A program made the translations under genes and the position numbers. A stretch of DNA of 12,516 nucleotides, taken from Verrucomicrobiota bacterium (GTDB lineage Bacteria; Verrucomicrobiota; Verrucomicrobiia; Limisphaerales; JAHEOI01). The stretch spans positions 1 to 12,516 of the forward strand of contig JAHEOI010000015.1 of NCBI GenBank assembly GCA_018610125.1, read 5' to 3'. Below the pieces are notes generated by a model. It did not search any database. It saw nothing but the letters and a program-made list of their open reading frames with translations, and had not been told where the DNA came from. Below, piece by piece: positions 1-5,416 of this stretch. Numbering within the stretch: position 1 is the first letter of the stretch; every line of letters starts with the position of its first letter.

Positions 1-262
1 CGCCGATCTCGATCCCGAGCTTGCGCGCGATCGAGGAGCGGACCTCTTTCGGATTGAGTGTCTCCCCCTCGATGGCCGAGGAGGTCACCACTTCGGTCGT
101 CAGGGTCTCAAGACTGGCCTCGCGCCGGAGTTCAAAGCCCAGGCTCTCCATCCGGCCCAGCAGCCGGCCTTGGCGATGACGTATATCGGCCAGCCGGTCG
201 GCCAGGGCTTCACCGTCCCAAGTGAAGGCCGGCCAGTTGGGTTGTTCGTGGATCCAGGTCAT
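1..262 (-). CDS. Fic family protein, N-terminal part (runs off the window)
   Basis: The reverse-strand frame from the ATG at 262-260 is open to the window edge and gives 87 residues beginning MTWIHEQPNWPAFTWD. This WxxxPxWPxFxW opening is typical of Fic proteins with a DUF4172 N-terminal domain. Around residues 59-66 is SSAIEGET, which fits the [S/T]xxxE[G/N] inhibitory-helix motif that occludes the ATP site in self-inhibited Fic enzymes. It is followed by the usual NPKEVRSSIARKLG segment. Fic proteins AMPylate or otherwise modify target proteins, and bacterial members often act as toxins or regulators. The catalytic HxFx(D/E)GNGR loop would lie beyond base 1, so activity cannot be judged here. 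The start codon lies inside a 29-bp palindrome (261-289). No frameshift is visible. The family call is strong; the biological role is inferred. Confidence 0.85.
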   Translation of the reverse strand, partial: MTWIHEQPNWPAFTWDGEALADRLADIRHRQGRLLGRMESLGFELRREASLETLTTEVVTSSAIEGETLNPKEVRSSIARKLGIEIG

Positions 263-289
263 TTTCACCGCATATTATGCGGCGAAAAT
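261..289. promoter_or_regulatory. 29-bp near-perfect palindrome over the fic start codon (probable operator)
   Basis: The arms ATTTTCaCCGCATA and TATGCGGcGAAAAT are mirror images around T275, with one mismatched pair (267/283). The palindrome covers the fic ATG and the bases where a ribosome-binding site would sit, and contains a TAATAT-like element on the minus strand. Its core TTCNCCGCA recurs at 298-306 and in the hairpin at 314-346, so three copies lie within 86 bp upstream of fic. This arrangement suggests autorepression by the Fic protein or a partner; that is inference from position and symmetry. Confidence 0.6.
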
Positions 290-296
290 GCCAGAG

Positions 297-346
297 ATTC
301 GCCGCAAAGACAAGCCCATTCGCCGCACAAGATGCGGCGAATGGGC
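297..346. repeat. Half-site plus 14-bp perfect inverted repeat upstream of fic
   Basis: A single half-site ATTCGCCGCA lies at 297-306. At 314-346 GCCCATTCGCCGCA and its exact complement TGCGGCGAATGGGC enclose the 5-nt loop CAAGA. The half-sites starting at 298 and 319 are 21 bp apart, about two helical turns. The hairpin also lies just after the stop codon of the resolvase remnant on the minus strand and could act as a transcription stop, but no T-run follows it on either strand. Because it shares the TTCGCCGCA word with the palindrome at 261-289, an operator cluster is the better reading. Confidence 0.55.
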
Positions 347-353
347 GTCTCAA

Positions 354-743
354 TCACCGCAGCAGCGCAGGGACGAGGCAGAGCGCCCTGCCGTAAGGAT
401 CGGGTTTGCCGAAGATATGAAAGACCAGACGGCCGCCCGCCGTGGTGCTGTCAATGTTCTCGGTAAGGGAGCGGAACCCGATCCCCCCGGTGATTGAAGT
501 CCTCGATCGTCCCGATGAATTGCTTGAGCGGCCGGGCGAGCCGGTCCATCCGCCAGACGACCCGGGTATCCCCTGAGCGCATGTAATCGATGGCCGCCTG
601 AAGCTGGGGCCGGTCCCGTTGTCCCCCGGAGGCCCGGAGGCCTTCTCCTGGAAGATTTTCTCGCAGCCGGCTTGCTTCAGCGTGTCTAGCTGAAGCTGCT
701 GGTTCTGGTCCTGCGTTGATACCCGGGCATAACCGATAAGCAT
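354..743 (-). pseudogene. Serine recombinase (resolvase/invertase family), frameshifted and truncated
   Basis: From the ATG at 743-741 the product starts MLIGYARVSTQDQNQQLQLD, with the catalytic serine in YARVSTQDQ. After EKASG the frame is lost. A second frame then reads GGQRDRPQLQAAIDYMRSGD and RVVWRMDRLARPLKQFIGT, the conserved part carrying the MDRLAR arginines. The original frame returns at GIGFRSLTENIDSTTAGGR. The first shift comes from an 8-bp tandem duplication (627-642) and the second from one extra G in a run of six (C run on the plus strand near 483-488); together +9, so the net frame is restored but about 45 residues are scrambled. After FHIFG the family's usual ALAEFERDLIRERT and the DNA-binding C-terminus are absent; the ORF ends 17 residues later. 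A GGCGGAG ribosome site precedes the start. Family certain; not functional. Confidence 0.9.
627..642. repeat. Perfect 8-bp tandem duplication CGGAGGCC x2 in the resolvase gene
   Basis: CGGAGGCC occurs at 627-634 and again at 635-642, followed by TT. On the coding strand this is AA + GGCCTCCG + GGCCTCCG. Removing one unit restores the reading frame to KASGGQRDRPQLQ, the normal resolvase sequence, so the duplication is a secondary event. A matching duplication lies at 12382-12397. Confidence 0.9.
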
Positions 744-813
744 GACGCGTCTCCGCCGAGCCCGTCCTCGCGGTCGGGGTAGCGGTGGGAAAACAGGCAA
801 CCGCACCGGCCTT

Positions 814-1660
814 TCACTTAAGAAACTTCTTTGCCTCCGAGAGGTCGATCTTTGCCTTGAAGTCCTGCCACTCCATCGCCGCCACGTTGCGTCCCTCATG
901 GAGCTCTGAAGCCACGTCCTTGCCCTCGATAAAGCGCTTATCTTCCCGGCTCATCTCGAGAACGGGCGGAACCGGGGCAAGATCAGAAAGCTTGGCTGCG
1001 GAAACGCCCTTGAAGTGCTTGAACGTCGCCTTCGGGTCGATGTTGGCAAGGTTGACCTTCTCGAAGGGTTCCTTGCCCGCCGATATCGACGCGATCGTCT
1101 TGAGTTCGCGCTGGCTGGTCGCCTTGTTGATGGTGTCGATGTAGCCGTTTACTGTGGCTGCCTGGATCACACACCCGGCGCGTCGGACTCGAAGATTTCG
1201 TGAAGGGTCCGTAAGATCACCTTGTAGATGAAGTCATCGTATAGCCTGGCCTTGTTAGCATCGCTCAGGCTCTTTGATTTGATCTCGTCCCGCGACTTCA
1301 CGTAGCTATAGCTCTCCACAGCAGGAAGGTCTTCAGGCGCCGGCAATTGAAGGTTAAGGATCAGCATGCCGGCATCCGGACGAAGCTCCCGATCCCAGTT
1401 GCGCGGTATCTCGTCGGGGTATGTGGAGTTCTGGAACACGATATCGATATGCTCCTCCACAGCAGCCGGATCGCCCTGTTTGAAACGTTCCCGCAGGTCA
1501 TCGATGGCCTGGTTCCGCTCACGTTGCTGATGCTCGAAAGCGGCTTTATTCTGCGCGAACGTTTCCTGGACCGTGTCGAACATTTCCCGACGCTCTGTGT
1601 TTTCCTGGTCAATCTCGGCTCTGCGCTGTTCATACCAACGATGGAGCTCTTCCAGACACC
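814..1660 (-). pseudogene. Mrr-type restriction endonuclease remnant lacking the nuclease core
   Basis: Two consecutive reading frames (1583-1167 and 1170-814) form one broken gene. The first ends LHEIFESDAPGV-stop and the second continues VIQAATVNGYIDTINKAT. Dropping one GT from the GTGTGTG run near 1170 joins them. Upstream the frame stays open with LHRWYEQRRAEIDQENTERR before the ATG at 1583, so the natural N-terminus is lost near the Y1 transposase junction (1630-1665). The series GVSAAKLSDLAPVPPVLEM, EDKRFIEGKDVASELHEGRN and AAMEWQDF matches the region before the Mrr catalytic domain in COG1787-type enzymes. After MEWQDF the text jumps directly to KAKIDLSEAKKFLK, which resembles the extreme C-terminus. 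The PD-(D/E)XK domain (roughly 130-150 residues) is therefore missing with the frame kept. Family assignment is from memory of homologues and needs alignment. Confidence 0.6.
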
Positions 1661-2109
1661 AAATAGGCCGGAAAACTACTCCAGGGAAAGTCCTTCAAGC
1701 GCTGCTCTGGAGCTAAGCAGGTCGCGGCGAGCCGGATTCAAGTGGACGTACTGGCATACGGTCTTGAGATAGCCATTACCGCTGCCTTCGACAATGAGCG
1801 CTTTGTAACGCCCGGCAAATAAATGACCGGTCAGTTGGTGACGCCGGTTAAATCGCCCGGTGTAAGTCCCCAAAAGCCACTTCATGCCCACGACCAAGTT
1901 CGGCTTCGGCGTCTCGACCACAAGATGAAAATGGTTCGGCATCAGGCAATAAGCATGGATTTGCCAATCGGTCTTCGTACAGGGCTCTTCCAATGTCTCG
2001 ACAAACCGTTCGCGTCCCGGTGGTCGAGGAAAATCCGCTCCTGTCGGTCACCCCAGTTCATCACGTAATAGATGGCCCCGTCGTATTCGATCCTCACTTT
2101 GCGCGCCAT
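1630..2109 (-). pseudogene. REP-associated tyrosine (Y1, IS200-like) transposase, frameshifted
   Basis: The start MARKVRIEYDGAIYYVMN (ATG 2109-2107) is the canonical N-terminus of RAYT proteins, which nick and move REP hairpins using a tyrosine and an HUH metal site. After FLDHRDA near 2009-2014 one base is missing, and the next frame continues ERFVETLEEPCTKTDWQIHA, then CLMPNHFHLVVE (HUH motif HxH intact), GHLFAGRYKALIVEGSGNG and YLKTVCQYVHLNPARRDLL with the probable nucleophile tyrosine. Near 1684-1696 one extra base causes a second shift; the third frame reads WSSFPAYLVSGRAPS before a stop at 1632-1630. The C-terminal part is gone and Mrr remnant sequence follows. REP-like hairpins occur elsewhere in the window (6991-7085). 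Confidence 0.88.
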
Positions 2110-2154
2110 CCCTTCGGGGATCGAGGAAGGAGCTTGAAAAGTCAAGAACTGACG

Positions 2155-2358
2155 TGCTCCCCGACTCTTTCGCTGGTCCAAGCCCCCTTTGATGAATGTC
2201 AATGCCTCATCGAAATGCTCCACGAGGCTGGGGGTCACGACGTAATTTCCAAGTGTCCCTTCGGCATCCGACACCTCTTGGTCCAAAGAAAGCACGAAAT
2301 CGCCGCGCGAAACGTGATTCGGAAGATCAATGAGCTCGCTTAGGAGAACCTCAGGCAT
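2155..2358 (-). pseudogene. N-terminal stub of a BREX-2 PglY-like ATPase
   Basis: From the ATG at 2358-2356 the frame encodes MPEVLLSELIDLPNHVSRGD, FVLSLDQEVSDAEGTLGNYV, VTPSLVEHFDEALTFIKGGL and DQRKSRGA. The pattern of FVLxL, TLxxYVVTPxL, FDxAL and KSRGA is that of the N-terminus of PglY/DUF6079-type ATPases, large proteins in BREX-2 phage-exclusion systems. In those proteins KSRGA is followed almost at once by the Walker A loop (YLHGSFGSGKSH-like). Here the similarity stops at about 2155, just before that loop, and the frame runs through unrelated residues into the Y1 transposase. The first 68 codons survive with no nucleotide-binding site. It starts five bases after the vapC stop codon. 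No other BREX gene is present in the window. Confidence 0.6.
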
Positions 2359-2363
2359 ACGCC

Positions 2364-2729
2364 TCAAATCTTATACGGCTCGCGGACATCTGGCCAGGAT
2401 GGGTTGAAATCCTTTGTATTTCTGGTCACCAGCAAGCAGCCCTCGCGCTGGGCCGAGGCGTAGACCACGGCATCCGGAAGCTTGAGACGGAAGTCACGTC
2501 GAAGGACGACAGCACGATTGGCCACCTCATGGTCCAAAGCCACAAGGTGAAAGGCCTCCAGGAAACTCCTCAGCGTGTCCTCCTCATCCCCAGACTCTGC
2601 CCCAACCAAGACCTCGATGTAGCTGATGATGCTGATCGCTTTCTCCTCGTACCACCTGAGCTCCTCGGCCGCAGGCGCGATGCCATTCAAATAATCGATC
2701 AGAATATTGGTGTCGAAAAGGGCCTTCAC
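2364..2729 (-). CDS. vapC: VapC-type PIN-domain ribonuclease toxin
   Basis: The 121-residue protein starts at GTG 2729-2727 and reads VKALFDTNILIDYLNGIAPA. Its PIN-domain acidic residues are in place: D6 in FDTN, E39 in SYIEVLVGAE, D86 in LKLPDAVVYASA and D107 in TRNTKDF. PIN toxins of this type cleave RNA (often tRNA or rRNA) and are held in check by a cognate antitoxin. The GTG start overlaps the antitoxin stop codon by four bases (GTGA), the usual translational coupling in vapBC operons; this overlap decides the start over longer in-frame alternatives. The gene is full length and looks functional. Its first 16 codons recur almost unchanged at 10634-10681. Confidence 0.9.
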   Translation of the reverse strand: MKALFDTNILIDYLNGIAPAAEELRWYEEKAISIISYIEVLVGAESGDEEDTLRSFLEAFHLVALDHEVANRAVVLRRDFRLKLPDAVVYASAQREGCLLVTRNTKDFNPSWPDVREPYKI

Positions 2730-2959
2730 GATCCGGGGCCTACCTCCCACTCAGAACGGAGCTCCCGTTGGTACTCGACTCCTTCCCGATTCCGCCCTTT
2801 CCAAAGCCCAAACGCCGCCTCCATCGGTGCCGACTCATGATGCGTCAGATACTCTTTGACGGCTTCTCGGATCAGCGCCGCCCGCGAGCTTCGGGGCCGC
2901 TGCCCCAAGGCATCCAGAGCTTGAACCAGATCGTCCGGGATGTCGATGATCGTCCTTAT
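2726..2959 (-). CDS. vapB: Ribbon-helix-helix antitoxin of the VapC at 2364, start codon apparently ATA
   Basis: The frame reads (I)RTIIDIPDDLVQALDALGQ, RPRSSRAALIREAVKEYLTH and ends AFGLWKGRNREGVEYQRELR SEWEVGPGS. The beta strand RTIIDIP and the helices around RSSRAALIREAVKEYL are the RHH/CopG fold, which binds operator DNA as a dimer. The AFGLWKxRxxxGxxYQxxLRxEW tail is the usual VapC-binding segment. The expected first codon of the RTIIDIP strand is ATA (2959-2957) where homologues have ATG. An in-frame TAG lies five codons upstream, and the next conventional start is TTG at 2908, which would delete the DNA-binding strand. Either ATA initiates weakly, or the antitoxin start has been lost by one G-to-A change. 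Confidence 0.8.
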   Translation of the reverse strand: MRTIIDIPDDLVQALDALGQRPRSSRAALIREAVKEYLTHHESAPMEAAFGLWKGRNREGVEYQRELRSEWEVGPGS

Positions 2960-2967
2960 GATTGATA

Positions 2968-3325
2968 TCAGCTATCGTCATCATATGCCGTAACCCTTGC
3001 CCCGTCAACTGAGAATCTCCATTTCTGGCGACGCAACATCCCGAGCAGGCTCAAGCAGAACCTGCCAAGCTCACGACAAACGTCGGGGATATAGTGGCTC
3101 CGGTCCGGCCTTCGTTTTTCCTCAGCGGAGGTCTCCTGCGTAACCACGATCGCATCCCTCATTTGCGCCAAGCCAATCACAAACTTGCGTCAGCTTCCTC
3201 AAATTCCGCTCTTGGATCTCGCAAACCTGGAAAGGCATTCTGAAGCTGGAGTCCCTCCTTCAAAACGTCTCCTGAGCGACGAACATCGACCGTCGCGATT
3301 TCGCCCACTCAACGAGATCCGCCGT
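2968..3325 (-). pseudogene. DUF4411 (PIN-like) protein remnant, frameshifted
   Basis: The best part is the C-terminal 70 residues: VIGLAQMRDAIVVTQETSAE, then YIPDVCRELGRFCLSLLGML and RRQKWRF. The order of a VVTQE strand, IPDVCxxLG and a final WxF matches DUF4411 proteins, small PIN-like genes common in defence islands. Immediately upstream a different frame reads LKEGLQLQNAFPGLRDPRAE and FEEADA. Adding one A near 3184 would give DAKFVIGLAQ, so a single-base deletion separates the two. Further upstream a third frame, ADLVEWAKSRRSMFVAQETF, may be part of the same gene. No credible start codon or N-terminal acidic motif is found. Treated as a decayed gene with at least one shift. Confidence 0.55.
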
Positions 3326-3469
3326 GCCGAACGGGAATTGGAGCGTCGACGTCGCGCGAGTTAATTCGAGTAAAGGAGGCCGCCCCCGGCAGGGCCGGAA
3401 ACCAGAGAACCAAGAGCTGTCGAGGGTCGAGCGCCGGAAGCCAGGAATGGCCAGGCCGGGTGCCTCGTG

Positions 3470-4645
3470 TCACTCCGTTTGCGCTTGGCGAGCGAGGTTG
3501 AAGCCGAGGAGAAGTTGATCCAGGCGTTGGAGGCCGTACCAAATGGTTTGTACGCCGGGATCGTCGTTTTTGCGTCCCATGAAACCGCCCATTCGGCCGA
3601 GCATCCGGGCAGCTTGACGGATTGTCGGTGGCTCCTCTGGAAAGGCCGGAGTATTGTTGACGTAGTGAACAAGGAGCTTCCATTGTAGCCCTTCGAGAAT
3701 TCGCGAGGCGGGAGCGTCCGGGACTTCGTGACGTAGCTGGGTCAGTGTAAAGACACGCCATGCCGTGGCCATATCGCCGGCCAAGAGGGACTCGAGCTCT
3801 CCGTTTTCTTCCGGGCGGGGGGCATCGGTATTGCAGCCCAACTTCAAGGCTCGGTGGAAGGCGTCGGTGAGAAAGCCTTCGACGTACCACTCGATGCATT
3901 CGCCGGCCGCCTCAAAGGAATCGAGCGGCCTCGTGGTAAGCAAAAGCCATTCCGAGGGTCGAGACCGACTGCGCGGATTCATTTCGATGGCATGGATGGC
4001 ATTTGCCTGAATCGATTTCTGTTGGGTGTGCCGTGGAGGTGGTTGAACGGTAACTTGGTCGTAACGGAGATAGACGTTGAATGTATAGGCTGGCCGGTTG
4101 TGTTGTGGGGGAAGCGTCATTGTTGCGGTTCCGGCATAGGGAAGGTCGAGCAAGTGCTCTCGGATTTGTTTTTGCGGCTGGAGCTTGCCAGGCGAGAGGG
4201 CTCGAACGAGAAGGTGTGCGCGTTCGGCTTTTTCATTGGTCCATTCAAGCAGATCATAGACGTCATGACGTTCGGTGACGTTGAGGACCATCGTATCGGT
4301 GCAGTCCTTTTGCAGCCGGGCGACGGCCTCGAGCCTCTTTTGCCAAGGGTTACTTTTCATTTTTGAGCCGGGGGCCGTATGCCATCGGCCTTCGGCATCG
4401 ACGATCCCCAGCGGCGTTCCCTCGCAACTGAAGGCCAGCGTGTCGTGAATGACCAGGTCAAAAAGCTCGTCATCAGGCTCTTCGATTGAGACAGGAAAGC
4501 TGTATTTCAATTCCGTCCTTCCGTGAACCGCGAGCACGATCGGGTAATGGGCCACGCGTTTGGCCGTGGCCTCAATTTCCTCTTTCAATGGCAAAGATAA
4601 ATCGATTGGCTGTGAAGGCATTGGATCCGGCTCCATCTTGGTCAT
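3470..4645 (-). CDS. IS4/Tn5-type transposase-derived protein with catalytic residues replaced
   Basis: A single uninterrupted ORF of 391 residues. Similarity to Tn5-like transposases is clear in LFDLVIHDTLAFSCEGTPLG, SEWLLLTTRPLDSFEAAGEC, HRALKLGC, RQAARMLGRMGGFMGRKND and IWYGLQRLDQLLLGF. The DDE residues are not conserved. The first Asp (VQDTTEL-like) is G42 in AVHGRTEL. The second (GDREADIY) aligns with T124 in VTERHDVY. In the YREG region Y254 and K268 remain, but the Arg is G257 and the catalytic Glu is D261. The N-terminal DNA-binding segment of about 90 residues is also absent; the protein begins close to the first catalytic strand. It should be inactive as a transposase. An intact 1.2-kb frame among genes full of frameshifts argues that it is maintained, perhaps co-opted, but recent decay by point mutation is possible. 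No terminal inverted repeats were recognised on either side. Confidence 0.8.
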   Translation of the reverse strand: MTKMEPDPMPSQPIDLSLPLKEEIEATAKRVAHYPIVLAVHGRTELKYSFPVSIEEPDDELFDLVIHDTLAFSCEGTPLGIVDAEGRWHTAPGSKMKSNPWQKRLEAVARLQKDCTDTMVLNVTERHDVYDLLEWTNEKAERAHLLVRALSPGKLQPQKQIREHLLDLPYAGTATMTLPPQHNRPAYTFNVYLRYDQVTVQPPPRHTQQKSIQANAIHAIEMNPRSRSRPSEWLLLTTRPLDSFEAAGECIEWYVEGFLTDAFHRALKLGCNTDAPRPEENGELESLLAGDMATAWRVFTLTQLRHEVPDAPASRILEGLQWKLLVHYVNNTPAFPEEPPTIRQAARMLGRMGGFMGRKNDDPGVQTIWYGLQRLDQLLLGFNLARQAQTE

Positions 4646-4860
4646 AATTCAAAAAACAAAGTCCGATGGGCATTGGGCGAGGATTCATCTTCGTCCGTGC
4701 CCATTGCCTAAGAAAGAAGCATGGACCAGCAGGGATCGAGCGGGCAAATAATTTCCGCGCAAGTTGAGGGCGTCTCGACGATCTGCTGCCGCCTACGAGC
4801 TTGGGGCCATCTTGGTTGCATCCCGGTCCCCAAGGCGCTCGCGTGTGGCCCAAGGATTTC

Positions 4861-4893
4861 TTGACCAGATGAGGATGAGGAGCCATATATATT
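4861..4893 (+). promoter_or_regulatory. Candidate promoter for the plus-strand vapBC
   Basis: TTGACC at 4861-4866 is followed after 18-19 nt by the AT-rich element ATATATATT (4885-4893), giving a sigma-70-like pair about 35-40 bp before the vapB start. The sequence TATCTACGATA just after it (4895-4905) is a short imperfect palindrome that could serve as an operator for the antitoxin. The rest of 4646-4860 holds only a 7-bp inverted repeat, ATGGGCA/TGCCCAT (4666-4704), and no gene I can support. Confidence 0.45.
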
Positions 4894-4928
4894 CTATCTA
4901 CGATATAAAGCAGCGGACAACGGTGTTC

Positions 4929-5150
4929 ATGAGTGGGGAGTCGCAGGCCGTGAGGATCCCGCGTGGTTATCGGTTGGACACGGACGAAGTGATGATCGAG
5001 CAGGAGGGAGAGCGACTGATTCTCGTGCCGGTCAAGAAGCGTTCGTGGCCTAAGAACTTTTGGCGCCGAATTCGGATTACGGATCAGGCATTCGCACGTC
5101 CGTCCCAAGGTGAGGTGCCGTCGGTTCCGGCGTCGGACCAATCGCCATGA
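4929..5150 (+). CDS. vapB: VapB antitoxin, MazE/AbrB-like swapped-hairpin type
   Basis: From ATG 4929 the 73-residue protein reads MSGESQAVRIPRGYRLDTDE VMIEQEGERLILVPVKKRSW. The string SGxSQAVRIPxxYRxDTDEVxIxxxGxxLILxP is diagnostic of VapB antitoxins that pair with tRNA-targeting VapC toxins. In most relatives a few residues (KxFMSG-like) precede the methionine; here GTG at 4923 or a farther ATG at 4870 would add them, so the start is uncertain. The C-terminal half after W is low in recognisable motifs, as expected for a toxin-wrapping tail. Its stop codon overlaps the start of the vapC remnant (ATGA). With that toxin broken, this antitoxin is an orphan. Confidence 0.8.
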   Translation: MSGESQAVRIPRGYRLDTDEVMIEQEGERLILVPVKKRSWPKNFWRRIRITDQAFARPSQGEVPSVPASDQSP

Positions 5151-5257
5151 GGTTCCTTTTGGATACGACCACCTGTATCGATGTGCTGCGTGACGTTGCT
5201 CCCGTAGTTGATCGGCTTTGTCGTCAGGCGCCCGACGACTGTGCGGTATTTTCGTGA
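5147..5257 (+). pseudogene. VapC toxin, truncated after 36 residues
   Basis: Starting at the ATG that overlaps the vapB stop, the frame gives MRFLLDTTTCIDVLRDVAPV then VDRLCRQAPDDCAVFS and TGA. The LLDTTTCIDVLR segment with its first acidic residue is a PIN-domain N-terminus of the VapC type; complete toxins are about 130 residues. The strand normally following CAV (VTxxELxxG, with the second acidic residue) is not found in any frame downstream, so this is a true truncation rather than a simple frameshift. The sequence after 5257 to 5416 contains TGACCC/GGGTCA words but no gene I recognise. Confidence 0.8.
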
Positions 5258-5416
5258 GGAAGCGACCTCGCGTAAAGATACGGGTAAATGGTTGTGAGCG
5301 AGTGATTTTCGAAAGACCCCCTACCGATGATGGAGGGATCCGTTGTGCCAAATTGACCCGCCTTCGGGTGCCTCCATCCAACAAAGCGGGGCATGGCCAA
5401 CAGGGTCAGCCAAAAA

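Noticed and set aside
3309..3899. 196-codon open frame on the minus strand, rich in Arg, Ser and Pro
   Set aside because: It overlaps the transposase-derived ORF in another frame and has the composition of a shadow frame.
5355..5369. Small hairpin ACCCG-CCTT-CGGGT as a terminator
   Set aside because: Five base pairs with no T-run; too weak to call.
4572..5384. 270-codon open frame on the minus strand
   Set aside because: It lies antisense to the promoter, vapB and vapC remnant on the plus strand, overlaps the transposase-derived ORF in another frame, and its product shows no family features; it is a shadow frame.
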